A stretch of DNA of 64,000 nt from Candidatus Fukatsuia endosymbiont of Tuberolachnus salignus (GTDB taxonomy: Bacteria > Pseudomonadota > Gammaproteobacteria > Enterobacterales > Enterobacteriaceae). Shown here in pieces: positions 35,328-43,885 of the stretch. A model generated the notes under the pieces. The model saw nothing but the letters and a program-made list of their open reading frames with translations, was not told the DNA's origin and made no database searches. Each line of letters begins with the position of its first letter. Position 1 is the first letter of the stretch. The DNA is taken from the NCBI RefSeq assembly GCF_964030845.1, contig NZ_OZ034983.1, forward strand, positions 186,001 through 250,000, given 5' to 3'. The position numbers were made by a program, and so were the translations under genes.

Positions 35328-36056
35328 TCACTTGTTACCGATTAACGTTCCTTCATCTTCACCCATGACAACCCGTCGTAATGCTCCAAATGTATTCATA
35401 TTAAATACACGGATGGGTAAACTGTGGTCACGAGCCAAGGTAAAGGCGGCGAGATCCATCACTTTTAGTTCACGCTCTAACACATCCTGGTAGGTTAACC
35501 GTGAATACAAGGTCGCTCCTGGAACTTTCACCGGATCAGCCGAGTAAACCCCATTAACTTTGGTGGCTTTTAACACCACATCCGCTTCAATTTCTATACC
35601 ACGTAAGCAAGCGGCTGAATCTGTAGTAAAAAACGGATTACCGGTACCGGCAGAAAAAATTACTACCCTATTATTACAAAGTAAGCTAATAGCTTCGGCC
35701 CAGCTATAATTATCACATACACCGCTCAGTGGGATAGCAGACATCATACGTGCTTTAACTTCGACACGGTGCAGCGCATCACGCATTGCCAAGCCATTCA
35801 TCACCGTAGCTAGCATACCCATATGGTCACCAACGACACGGTTCATTCCTGCTTTTGCCAAACCTGCACCGCGGAACAGATTACCCCCGCCAATGACGAC
35901 ACCAACTTGAATTTTCAGGTCGGTTAGTTCTTTGATTTCTTTAGCGATACGATACAAGATATCAGGGTCGATACCAAAACATTCTTTACCCTGCAAGGCC
36001 TCACCACTCAATTTGAGTAAAATACGCTTATATATGGGTTTTTCACTGATTGCCAT
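35328..36056 (-). CDS. pyrH: Uridylate kinase PyrH
   Basis: 242-residue UMP kinase of the amino-acid-kinase fold, essential for pyrimidine nucleotide supply. KRILLKLSGEALQG, VVIGGGNLFRGAGLAKAGMN, ILSAGTGNP-type and FTTDSAACLRG motifs are all present. The start MAISEKPIYKRILL aligns with E. coli; the longer upstream frame has no homology. It is separated from tsf by a hairpin terminator and about 120 bases. Confidence 0.96.
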   Translation of the reverse strand: MAISEKPIYKRILLKLSGEALQGKECFGIDPDILYRIAKEIKELTDLKIQVGVVIGGGNLFRGAGLAKAGMNRVVGDHMGMLATVMNGLAMRDALHRVEVKARMMSAIPLSGVCDNYSWAEAISLLCNNRVVIFSAGTGNPFFTTDSAACLRGIEIEADVVLKATKVNGVYSADPVKVPGATLYSRLTYQDVLERELKVMDLAAFTLARDHSLPIRVFNMNTFGALRRVVMGEDEGTLIGNK

Positions 36057-36141
36057 GGTGTTTGTCTTGAGCCTCTGTATAAAAATGTTAGAAATTTGAC
36101 CGTATACATGATGGGTAATAGCGATTAGCTGTCTGACAGAC

Positions 36142-36170
36142 AAAAATAAAACCGCCATTTGACGGTTTTA
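36142..36170 (-). terminator. Rho-independent terminator of tsf
   Basis: On the minus strand AAAACCGTC, loop AAAT, GGCGGTTTT is followed by ATTTTTG: a GC-containing stem with a T tail, ten bases after the tsf stop. Confidence 0.8.
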
Positions 36171-36178
36171 TTCGGGTA

Positions 36179-37027
36179 TCAAGATGGTGAATTCATCGCA
36201 GTCACTTCGGCGGCAAAATCGGATTGAGGTTTCTCAATCCCTTCACCCACTTCATAACGTTCGAAGCCGACGACATCAGCATTACCTAATATTTGACTCA
36301 CTGTTTTGTTGGCGTCCGCGTAGAAAGTCTGACCAGTCAGAGAAATCTCATGAGTGAACTTCTTCATACGCCCTTCAAGTATTTTTTCAGCAATCTCAGG
36401 GGGTTTGCCAGATTCTAGCACTCTACTCAATTGAAACTGGTGCTCACGATCAACATCCTCTTTGGGAGCATCCTCAGGTGTAAGACATTTAGGATGACTC
36501 GCTACGATGTGTACCGCGAGCTGTCTAACCAGTTCTGCATCAGCACCCCTGGCTGCCACTATTGCACCAATACGTGCGTTATGGTGCAAATATTGGCCTA
36601 ATACCGCATCTGTAAATATAGCAATACGGCGAATACGGATATTCTCACCTATTTTGGCGACTAAACTGGCGCGTTGTTCTTCGAATCTGGTTTGTAAGAT
36701 GGCAATGTCCGTTATTTTTTCGGCTAGCGCCTGGTTGATCACTTCTTCACCAAATGCTTTGAAACCCGCATCCTTTGCGACAAAATCTGTTTCACAATTC
36801 AGCTCAACCATAGCCGCAGCGTTACCGTCAACTTTAGTCAGAATGATGCCTTCAGCAGCGACACGATCTGCTTTCTTTGCTGCTTTCGCTTGACCCGATT
36901 TACGCATGTTGTCAATAGCCAAATTAATATCGCCATTGGCCGCAGTCAACGCCCTTTTGCAGTCCATCATACCTACGCCGGTACGGTCGCGCAGTTCTTT
37001 TACCTGAGTCGCAGTAATATCAGTCAT
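36179..37027 (-). CDS. tsf: Elongation factor Ts
   Basis: 282 residues. EF-Ts exchanges GDP on EF-Tu. The N-terminal UBA-like domain has VKELRDRTGVGMMDCKRAL, and the core motif VELNCETDFVAKD contains the conserved TDFV. The coiled-coil region and C-terminal QTFYADANKTVSQ follow. The length is close to the E. coli 283. It follows rpsB as usual, but about half of a family-B repeat has entered the intergenic DNA (37100-37153). Confidence 0.96.
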   Translation of the reverse strand: MTDITATQVKELRDRTGVGMMDCKRALTAANGDINLAIDNMRKSGQAKAAKKADRVAAEGIILTKVDGNAAAMVELNCETDFVAKDAGFKAFGEEVINQALAEKITDIAILQTRFEEQRASLVAKIGENIRIRRIAIFTDAVLGQYLHHNARIGAIVAARGADAELVRQLAVHIVASHPKCLTPEDAPKEDVDREHQFQLSRVLESGKPPEIAEKILEGRMKKFTHEISLTGQTFYADANKTVSQILGNADVVGFERYEVGEGIEKPQSDFAAEVTAMNSPS

Positions 37028-37099
37028 TCAATTTTCCTCGTTTATCCCATTGGGGGAAAAATTCGATCGCGGAACGATTTCTACAAACAATTTTTTTAA

Positions 37100-37153
37100 T
37101 AGACTTCTTGCAAAACTGTAGTTTGTTATGCGAGGTCAAGGCGTTTTGCACGC
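37100..37153. repeat. Family-B repeat fragment between rpsB and tsf
   Basis: TAGACTTCTTGCAAAACTG followed by TGCGAGGTCAAGGCGTTTTG is a left-end portion of a family-B element, ending three bases before the rpsB stop codon. In relatives this gap holds the rpsB-tsf attenuating hairpin; none is obvious here. Confidence 0.65.
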
Positions 37154-37156
37154 TTA

Positions 37157-37879
37157 TTATTCTACGATGAAATTTTCTTCTGCCTGTACTACCAGATCTT
37201 GAGAACGGCCTTCCTGAACAGCTTTTACAACAGCCTCTAGATATAATTTTATGGCACGGAGGGCGTCATCGTTACCGGGAATAATGAAATCAACGCCGTC
37301 CGGACTAGAGTTAGTATCAACGATTGCGAGTACGGGGATACCCAGGTTATTCGCTTCTTTGATCGCGATATGTTCATGCTCAGCATCAATAACAAACAGG
37401 GCATCGGGTAAACCGCTCATATTTTTGATGCCACCCAAGCTATTTTCCAACTTGTCCAGTTCACGTTTGCGCATTAGCGCTTCTTTCTTGGTTAACTTGT
37501 CAAAAGTGCCATCTTGAGACTGGGTTTCTAAATCTTTCAAACGGTTGATAGATTGACGAACGGTTCTCCAGTTAGTCAACATGCCACCCAACCAGCGATG
37601 ATTGACAAAAAATTGCTCACAGCCATTGGCCGCTTCTTTTATCGCTTCACTTGCAGCACGCTTGGTACCAACAAACAGGATCTTACCTTTACGGGAAGCA
37701 ATCTTTTTCAATTCAGCCAAAGCGTCGTTGAACAGGGGGACCGTTTTTTCCAGGTTGATGATATGAACTTTATTACGGGCACCAAAGATGAAAGGCTTCA
37801 TTTTGGGATTCCAGTAACGAGTTTGATGGCCGAAGTGAGTACCTGCTTTGAGCAGATCACGCATGGAAACAGTTGCCAT
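37157..37879 (-). CDS. rpsB: 30S ribosomal protein S2
   Basis: 240 residues. S2 binds the small subunit neck and recruits S1. MATVSMRDLLKAGTHFGHQTRYWNPKM (shown here in part) begins the protein; QFFVNHRWLGGMLTNWRTV and VDTNSSPDGVDFIIPGNDDA are diagnostic. The start is fixed by alignment; the longer frame reads through the conserved leader. Length matches the 241 of E. coli. It is the first gene of the long minus-strand block. Confidence 0.97.
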   Translation of the reverse strand: MATVSMRDLLKAGTHFGHQTRYWNPKMKPFIFGARNKVHIINLEKTVPLFNDALAELKKIASRKGKILFVGTKRAASEAIKEAANGCEQFFVNHRWLGGMLTNWRTVRQSINRLKDLETQSQDGTFDKLTKKEALMRKRELDKLENSLGGIKNMSGLPDALFVIDAEHEHIAIKEANNLGIPVLAIVDTNSSPDGVDFIIPGNDDALRAIKLYLEAVVKAVQEGRSQDLVVQAEENFIVE

Positions 37880-37990
37880 GATTAAAACCTCTATAATTTG
37901 AGTTGGGGTTATGCCTCCACAAATCCCATAACACCGACCCCGCAAGAAAGAAACTCGGAGCACCCCGGCGTATGTGTCGATTCGTGTGTG
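37880..37990 (-). promoter_or_regulatory. rpsB mRNA leader (S2 autoregulatory region)
   Basis: The sequence before rpsB is strikingly like the gammaproteobacterial rpsB leader: GGGGTGCTCCGAGTTTCTTT, TTGCGGGGTCGGTGTTATGG and GATTTGTGGAGGCATAACCC occur in the same order as in E. coli, where S2 represses its own operon through this RNA. Such base-level conservation in non-coding DNA, in a decaying genome, supports a kept function. Confidence 0.75.
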
Positions 37991-38057
37991 TTATTTACAC
38001 ATATGAGTACAGTTCATTGGTGTCATTTTTTCCACCCGCCACCTTAGTCAACCACAA

Positions 38058-38208
38058 TAGACTTCTTGCAAAACCTACTATCTATTTGTTTGTAAATACG
38101 TGCTGCAGATTCTGAGTCACGTGGTGCCCAGAATCCTCGTGCACTGCGGTTGCTGTGCGTCAGGCGCCTTGACTTCGCATAACGAATCATGGTTTTGCAA
38201 GAAGCCTA
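38058..38208. repeat. MITE-like repeat, family B
   Basis: About 147 bases between TA flanks, with near-perfect inverted ends TAGACTTCTTGCAAAACC and GGTTTTGCAAGAAGCCTA. The interior has GTGGTGCCCAGAATCCTCGT and GGCGCCTTGACTTCGCATAA. It lies upstream of the rpsB promoter region. Confidence 0.85.
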
Positions 38209-38331
38209 ATAAAAACGGCAGTTCACTAAGCTAAAACAGAGTGGATTATCGGCGCGTTTTATACCATAAAGCAGCACTATACACCAATCTTTGTTACGTC
38301 TTTCTATGCGTTGCATAGGCTTCGATCTCAA

Positions 38332-38793
38332 TTAGTCATATACGGGCAATTCAGTCGTGTATTTAATTTTTTCCATCGCAAAGCTGGTTGTTACATCGAT
38401 TAATCCTTCTACGCTGTTGACCAGCTGCTTGTAGAAATTGTCATAACTTTTCATGTCGTTCACTGTGACTTGCATGAGGTAATCATACTCACCCGTCATA
38501 CGATACAATGCCACAACTTCAGGCATATTTTTGACCCATGGCGTAAATTTTTCGTACCAGTCACTGCTATGTTGATGTGTTTTGATCAGCATAAAAGCCG
38601 TCAACCCTAACTTCAGTTTTTCGCTATCAAGTAACACCACACGACCACGAATAAACCCTTCATCTTCCAGACGCTTGATACGTTTCCAACAGGGTGTGGA
38701 TGTCAAATGGACCACTTCAGATAAAACTTGTAATGATTGGGTGCAATCTTTTTGCAGCATACGCAATAATTTTCGATCTATTTTATCTATCAT
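38332..38793 (-). CDS. decR: Lrp/AsnC-family regulator, DecR-like
   Basis: 153 residues from the ATG of MIDKIDRKLLRMLQKDC; the longer frame is AT-rich and unrelated. An N-terminal winged helix-turn-helix (about 1-60, LTSTPCWKRIKRLEDEGFI) precedes an Lrp/AsnC ligand-binding RAM domain (about 65-145). The end SSFAMEKIKYTTELPVYD closely resembles E. coli DecR (YbaO), the cysteine-responsive activator of cysteine detoxification. It is divergent from a cysteine-synthase-fold gene over a 122-base gap, which fits a cysteine role. DecR rather than another Lrp paralogue is the likely but unproved assignment. Confidence 0.82.
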   Translation of the reverse strand: MIDKIDRKLLRMLQKDCTQSLQVLSEVVHLTSTPCWKRIKRLEDEGFIRGRVVLLDSEKLKLGLTAFMLIKTHQHSSDWYEKFTPWVKNMPEVVALYRMTGEYDYLMQVTVNDMKSYDNFYKQLVNSVEGLIDVTTSFAMEKIKYTTELPVYD

Positions 38794-38915
38794 AGGGTTC
38801 ACCAGTAGAAAATATTTCCATTTTATTGCAAAAAAACAGCAAAAATCATAATTTTTTTTCCACAAAAAAAATTAAAATTGACAACATTAATTCACGATAT
38901 AAAACGTAGACTTCT

Positions 38916-39956
38916 ATGAATAGTGCCTGGATAAAACATGCGATTAATGAAATAAAAGCGGATTATCAACGCTCAGCTGATACACATCTCATTCGCTTAA
39001 GGCTGTCAGCCTTTCCAAACATCAATCTCTATTTAAAAGATGAAAGTACCCATCCAACGGGTAGCTTAAAACACCGGCTCGCACGTTCCCTCTTTTTGTA
39101 CGGTTTGTGCAATGGTTTAATCAAACAAGACACCACCATCATTGAAGCTTCATCTGGCAGTACCGCGATCTCAGAAGCTTATTTTGCTCATTTAATCGGC
39201 CTGCCATTTGTCGCTGTCATGCCTAAAGGTACGGCTAGAAAGAAAATAGAACAAATTACTTCTTACGGTGGACGCTGCTCTTTTGTCGATCATGCTAGTC
39301 AAATTTATCAGGCATCGGAACAACTTACCCGTGAGTTTAACGGTCATTATATGGATCAATTTACCTATGCGGAACGTGCGACTGACTGGCGTGGTAACAA
39401 TAATATTGCCGATAGTATTTTTCAGCAAATAGCCCGCGAGCCATTTCAAATACCCAAATATATTGTAATGAGCGCCGGTACCGGTGGCACCTCGGCAACC
39501 TTAGGTCGCTATATTCGTTATCAAGGTTACAATACCAAGTTAGTCGTCGTCGATCCTGAAGGCTCAGTATTCTATGATTGTTTTACCACCGGGAAGAAGG
39601 ATATCACGGGTACATCTAGCAGCAGGATTGAAGGGATCGGGCGTCCTCGTGTCGAGCCTTCTTTCATGCCAAAGGTCATCGACAATATGATACGTGTCCC
39701 CGATGCTGCCAGTATTGCCACCATACATTGGCTTGAACATATACTAAATCGAAAAGTGGGAGCTTCTACTGGTACTAACGTTTGGGGTGCATTACAACTC
39801 GCGATACAAATGCGTGATAGATCACAATCTGGCGCAATAGTCACCATATTATGTGACAGTGGTGAGCGTTATCTTGATACCTACTATAACCCACAATGGG
39901 TAAGTGACTGTATTGGCGATCTGGCCCCCTATCTACGCCAATTGGAAAACTTATAA
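38916..39956 (+). CDS. PLP-dependent cysteine synthase-family enzyme (possible cysteine desulfhydrase)
   Basis: 346 residues of the fold-type II PLP family. The Schiff-base Lys lies in PTGSLKHRLARSL (about residue 51), the substrate-binding ASSGSTAISEAY follows at about 88-99, and the phosphate-binding GTGGTSATLGRY at about 189-200. It differs from CysK/CysM and resembles a separate branch that includes Cds1-type cysteine desulfhydrases. The divergent DecR-like regulator suggests a role in degrading or sensing cysteine rather than making it. That role is inferred from context; the exact reaction is not settled by sequence. Confidence 0.72.
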   Translation: MNSAWIKHAINEIKADYQRSADTHLIRLRLSAFPNINLYLKDESTHPTGSLKHRLARSLFLYGLCNGLIKQDTTIIEASSGSTAISEAYFAHLIGLPFVAVMPKGTARKKIEQITSYGGRCSFVDHASQIYQASEQLTREFNGHYMDQFTYAERATDWRGNNNIADSIFQQIAREPFQIPKYIVMSAGTGGTSATLGRYIRYQGYNTKLVVVDPEGSVFYDCFTTGKKDITGTSSSRIEGIGRPRVEPSFMPKVIDNMIRVPDAASIATIHWLEHILNRKVGASTGTNVWGALQLAIQMRDRSQSGAIVTILCDSGERYLDTYYNPQWVSDCIGDLAPYLRQLENL

Positions 39957-40020
39957 CGGCGCTTTTTCGTCGCGTTTTTTCCTCGTCTGAATATTACTTA
40001 TTATGATTTATAACAATCTG

Positions 40021-40764
40021 TTATGCTGGATTGGGTACGTCAATAAAAATGACGTCTAGTTGATGTTCATCGATTAACCACTTTCCTAATGCTTCGATAC
40101 CATAACGTTCAGTGGCATGATGTCCGGCAGCATAAAAATTCACCCCCATCTCTCGGGCAATGTGGATGGTTTGCTCAGAGACTTCACCGGTAATAAAGGC
40201 ATCGACACCAAATTCAGCTGCCTGTTGGATATAGCCTTGGCCTCCGCCTGTACACCAAGCCACACTTTGCACTTTAGTAGGTGCATTATCACCACAATGC
40301 AATACTGTTCGTTCCGACAGTATTTGCAGACGTTTAGCCAAGATCGTGGCATCAAGTGGTGGTTTAAATTCACCATAAGGTAGCAGTGATTCAATCTTAC
40401 CCTGTACTTCAATATCAAGCCGTTTAGCCAATTGCGCGTTGTTACCCAATACCGAGTGAGCATCAAGGGGTAAATGGTAGCCATAAAGATTAATATCGTG
40501 CGCCAACAGTGTTTTTAAGCGATTACGTTTCATGCCGCGTACTACCGCTGGTTCATTTTTCCAAAAATAGCCATGATGAACTAAAATAGCATCAGCCTTC
40601 TGCTCCACTGCTCGTTCTAAAAGCAACTGACTGGCGGTCACGCCGGTGACAATACGTTTGATCTCTGGTCGTCCTTCTACCTGTAAACCATTAGGTGCGT
40701 AGTCTTGAAAAGTTTCAATATTGAGCTCGGTGTTAATTAATTTTTCTAGGACAATATTGTTCAT
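40021..40764 (-). CDS. ybgI: NIF3/YbgI-family dinuclear metal protein
   Basis: 247 residues, GTP cyclohydrolase I type 2 homologue (YbgI/NIF3 family), a hexameric toroid with a two-metal centre. Metal-binding motifs are visible: ILVHHGYFW near 60-70, the LPLDAHSVLGNNAQLAK segment near 97, and FYAAGHHATERYG near 212. The length is the same as E. coli YbgI (247). Its function is not firmly known; a role in DNA-damage response or as a hydrolase has been proposed. It stands alone here, away from its usual neighbours. Confidence 0.9.
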   Translation of the reverse strand: MNNIVLEKLINTELNIETFQDYAPNGLQVEGRPEIKRIVTGVTASQLLLERAVEQKADAILVHHGYFWKNEPAVVRGMKRNRLKTLLAHDINLYGYHLPLDAHSVLGNNAQLAKRLDIEVQGKIESLLPYGEFKPPLDATILAKRLQILSERTVLHCGDNAPTKVQSVAWCTGGGQGYIQQAAEFGVDAFITGEVSEQTIHIAREMGVNFYAAGHHATERYGIEALGKWLIDEHQLDVIFIDVPNPA

Positions 40765-40858
40765 AAGATCGGGATCGAGTTAGATATAGAGAATAAAATT
40801 AATCTATTATAAAAATGAGTAAATTAAAATTAAAAAATCACAATCAATCAAAATTAGG

Positions 40859-41308
40859 TTAATCTTTCAGTTTGGCGATTTCTTCGCCAAATTCGCGAAT
40901 ATCCTCGAAACTACGGTACACGGAAGCAAAGCGGATATAGGCTACTTTGTCTAATCGTTTTAGCGCTTCCATCACCAAATTACCGACCATTTTGGCGGGG
41001 ATCTCGCGCTCACCCGTAGCACGTAATTGAGATTTAATATGGCTAATAGCGGTTTCAACATCGTCAGCACTCACTGGCCGTTTCTCCAACGCTTTTAATA
41101 TGCCACTACGCAGTTTATCTTCATTGAACGGCTCACGGACACCATTACTTTTTATCACCCGTGGTATGACCAACTCAGCCGATTCAAATGTTGTCCAGCG
41201 TTCATGACAGAGTAGACATTCACGACGGCGACGCACCTGCGAAGCCCCACTCACCAAGCGCGAATCAATGACTTTGGTATCAACAGCAGTACAAAACGGA
41301 CAATGCAT
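40859..41308 (-). CDS. nrdR: Transcriptional repressor NrdR
   Basis: 149 residues. A zinc ribbon (Cys3, Cys6, Cys31, Cys34; MHCPFC and CLLCHERW) precedes an ATP-cone domain (about 49-139, starting VIPRVIKSNGVREPF). NrdR represses ribonucleotide reductase genes according to (d)ATP levels. It matches the E. coli protein in length. In relatives it heads the ribD-ribH-nusB group; those genes are not here, so it is detached from its operon. Confidence 0.96.
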   Translation of the reverse strand: MHCPFCTAVDTKVIDSRLVSGASQVRRRRECLLCHERWTTFESAELVIPRVIKSNGVREPFNEDKLRSGILKALEKRPVSADDVETAISHIKSQLRATGEREIPAKMVGNLVMEALKRLDKVAYIRFASVYRSFEDIREFGEEIAKLKD

Positions 41309-41339
41309 AATGTATCGACCTCACTGCAATAACATAAAA

Positions 41340-42617
41340 CTATTCAATGCAACTGATCAAAGCTTTGGCTCTCTTGGATGGCGTATTATTTATTGTGCCA
41401 CTATCTAGATTATACAGCTTTAATTCACCGTTTTCTGAGGATATCACCCAATAAGGTTGATTAACAGGCCAACCGATTTTTTGTTTTACATTGGGTGAAA
41501 ATTCATCATGGAGATGCTTAAATTCGTTTTCCGTGGGTATTCTTCCTGGGGCACAAAATTTTCTTATACCACTATCTTTGAGGTACTTTGCCCATTCTTC
41601 TCCATCAACAATATGAGGACTATGATAGCGATTTGATGGTAATTCTTCAGAGTGTAACTTAGGTCGTAAAAAGGTAATGCGGTTTCTGTGGATCTTATTG
41701 AGCCTGCCGGTAAAATTTAACTCTTTACTTTGGTGATGGCCATTATTTAAGCTAGCGCTCACTCTACTTTTTCCAAGTAAAGTATTGGTCACAGTAATCC
41801 TTATTTTACCGCTTCTGTCTGTTTTTATTCCTGATTTGACAGTGAGTATATTCAAATCACGATTCAGTATGTAACCACTGGCGGCATTGCTTCCAACTTC
41901 ACCAATGTGAGAACGATTGCTGGTCATGATCTGAACGGGCTGATCTGCAATCGGTTTTTGATAGTGATCAGTCACTGTTATCTCCATATCGTGTGTCTCT
42001 GTACCATCAGCATTCTTTCTGCTGTTGGTTATTACTATATTCTTGATATAGGTTTGGCTAACTTGCAACGAATAGGTACGAGATGTCCGATACCATTTCT
42101 GATTGGGTATACCTGAGGTAGAGGAGGCTAGCAGAAAAGTGTGTAGCGTCACTTGATATTCTTTACCCTCCGCCTTGGCAGCAACAAAAGAAAGTAATTT
42201 TTCGTCATCAGAAAGTCCTACATCTTTATGGTGCCAATGGATCATAGGAATGTTACGACGGGTTTCAACCACAGCACTTAATCCTACATCACCGTCTGCA
42301 TCTGATAACTGTACGTTTCCAACTTTATCGGAAACTGTAAATTGTATCGGTCTATCTAATAGACTCAAAATATCACCGTTCCGAACCGGGGTTCCATTAG
42401 GGTGCAGCAAATAAACTGTGCCACTTACCTCGGGGTAACGCCCGTGGATAATGCTCGTTTTATTACTGAGAATGGCATCAGCGGGATAACAGATCAATAA
42501 AGCTAAATAGAGCCATGACCGGTAACAAACTCGCGACGCCAAGAGTTTATTTTTTTTGATTAGGGTGATACAACAAGATGGGTTGTTATTTTTAACATAT
42601 CGGCAGAGGGTTTTCAT
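41340..42617 (-). CDS. Secreted adhesin with Ig-like and InvE-type adhesion domain
   Basis: 425 residues. A long basic N terminus leads to a hydrophobic signal core at about 34-47, ending PADA. An immunoglobulin-like module lies at about 185-305, containing SGYILNRDLNILTVKSG and a DRSGKIRITVTNTLLGKSRV-like strand region typical of bacterial Ig repeats. The last 75 residues (GRIPTENEF, GWPVNQPYW, then KLYNLDSG) look like the lectin-like adhesion domain of invasin/InvE-type proteins (the former DUF823 group). It has no membrane barrel of its own. It lies downstream of an inverse autotransporter and two secreted proteins on the same strand. The role as a host-binding factor is inferred. The start has AGGAAGAG upstream. 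Confidence 0.7.
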   Translation of the reverse strand: MKTLCRYVKNNNPSCCITLIKKNKLLASRVCYRSWLYLALLICYPADAILSNKTSIIHGRYPEVSGTVYLLHPNGTPVRNGDILSLLDRPIQFTVSDKVGNVQLSDADGDVGLSAVVETRRNIPMIHWHHKDVGLSDDEKLLSFVAAKAEGKEYQVTLHTFLLASSTSGIPNQKWYRTSRTYSLQVSQTYIKNIVITNSRKNADGTETHDMEITVTDHYQKPIADQPVQIMTSNRSHIGEVGSNAASGYILNRDLNILTVKSGIKTDRSGKIRITVTNTLLGKSRVSASLNNGHHQSKELNFTGRLNKIHRNRITFLRPKLHSEELPSNRYHSPHIVDGEEWAKYLKDSGIRKFCAPGRIPTENEFKHLHDEFSPNVKQKIGWPVNQPYWVISSENGELKLYNLDSGTINNTPSKRAKALISCIE

Positions 42618-42636
42618 TTTATTCTCTTCCTACTTC

Positions 42637-42809
42637 TAAGAGCCTGTTCGAAATCTCTTGTGCTCGCCGTGTTTTGGTCAAGTCATTCGTCAAAAACGCG
42701 CTCAAAATGCTCATTTACTCCTTTTTATTGTATGCAAAGGGTAAACTGCGCTTTTTCGCCCGTTTTTTCCTCGTTTGAGCACAGCGAAAAAGATTTGGAA
42801 CAGGCTCTA
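42637..42809 (-). repeat. MITE-like repeat, family A, copy 4
   Basis: About 170 bases with inverted ends TAAGAGCCTGTTCGAAATCT and AGATTTGGAACAGGCTCTA, same orientation as copy 3. It separates the adhesin gene from the secreted-protein genes upstream and starts 20 bases before the adhesin start codon. Confidence 0.85.
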
Positions 42810-42893
42810 ACAAAAATAAGGATATATATGAAAGGGATTAACTCTACCGTAATCGATAAAGTTAACCCTGTAGTTTTAACTATAAATAGTCAT

Positions 42894-43778
42894 TTATTTA
42901 TAGTTGTAATCGACAGCTAGGCTAAAGCCCTGTGCACCATCCTTCGAGTTTGTTATTCGTTCAGCCGCTGTGTTATCTGGTACGAGGAAATTACCGTCGG
43001 CTGTGGTTGTACGTTTGTCTCCATTGGCATCACCTGAAGCACTGGTACCGGTTAATACCCAAGTATAAGAAGTCAGCGCAGTTAGATCGCCAGTAGGACT
43101 CTTATCATCAGGGACTTGGTCAGTATTTTCATCCGCCCATAGTTTAAATACGTAGGTTTTATCCACTTGTGGATTGGTAGCATGACCAATCAAGTTCGTA
43201 TCAAAGTTAGTATCGGTACTGTCATAAATTCCAGCTAGTACGCTCCTGCTCGCAATTTTCACTGGCCCTGGTATCACTACAGGATGTGCCTGCTTATTGG
43301 TGGTAATATCTTCAATCGTAAGCTTATTACCTGTTTTAGGATCTCCCGTTGCCGAAATCGCTGTTATCTCAACCTTGAATGTTGTCGCTCCTGCCGCACT
43401 CAGTGGGATTTTTAATACGCTTCGACCTGTCGTTCCTGACGCCCCTGATGCAAGGGTATTGGTGATTAAAGCTGTGTCCAGGGGAATTGTACTTTTTGGT
43501 GTCACCGCATACCATTGAACGGTAGAAGCATCTAAGTCACCATCAATGTCGCTATAAATATACTCTAAACTGATTTGATCTCCTGTAGTTAAAGCACTTT
43601 GGTCTTGTTGCTGTAATGAAAAATCAACTCCCTCAATACCCGTTCCATTCAGTAGTGTTGGTACCGTCCCTTTAATTGTGCTCGTAGGTGTGGTCATAAT
43701 CGCGTAAGCACCACCCATACTGTAGCCAATTAAAGCCAAGGCCAGTGCTGTTTTCTTTAAGGTAAAATCGGTTTTCAT
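42894..43778 (-). CDS. Secreted protein of the invasin cluster (paralogue 1)
   Basis: 294 residues with a signal peptide (about 1-26, ending GGAYA). Two beta-rich modules can be seen. The first, about 62-160, contains LTTGDQISLEYIYSDIDGD, an acidic loop, then LKIPLSAAGATTFKVEITA. The second, about 204-294, contains VDKTYVFKLWADENTDQ, WVLTG and the closing AQGFSLAVDYNYK. Both modules are shared with the next gene upstream, so the two are tandem paralogues. The second also resembles the end of the inverse autotransporter. The layout recalls the Salmonella ZirT-ZirU-ZirS system, in which an intimin-like barrel exports small partners; that comparison is from memory and unverified. GGAAAAAATGA precedes the start. 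Confidence 0.6.
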   Translation of the reverse strand: MKTDFTLKKTALALALIGYSMGGAYAIMTTPTSTIKGTVPTLLNGTGIEGVDFSLQQQDQSALTTGDQISLEYIYSDIDGDLDASTVQWYAVTPKSTIPLDTALITNTLASGASGTTGRSVLKIPLSAAGATTFKVEITAISATGDPKTGNKLTIEDITTNKQAHPVVIPGPVKIASRSVLAGIYDSTDTNFDTNLIGHATNPQVDKTYVFKLWADENTDQVPDDKSPTGDLTALTSYTWVLTGTSASGDANGDKRTTTADGNFLVPDNTAAERITNSKDGAQGFSLAVDYNYK

Positions 43779-43885
43779 TCATTTTTTCCTTTACTGGATT
43801 GGGTGTAACAAATCTTTTTTTATCGTTGGTAAAGCAACGATTCAATCTTTTGTTACGCATATTTAATACCTACCGAAATAGGTTA

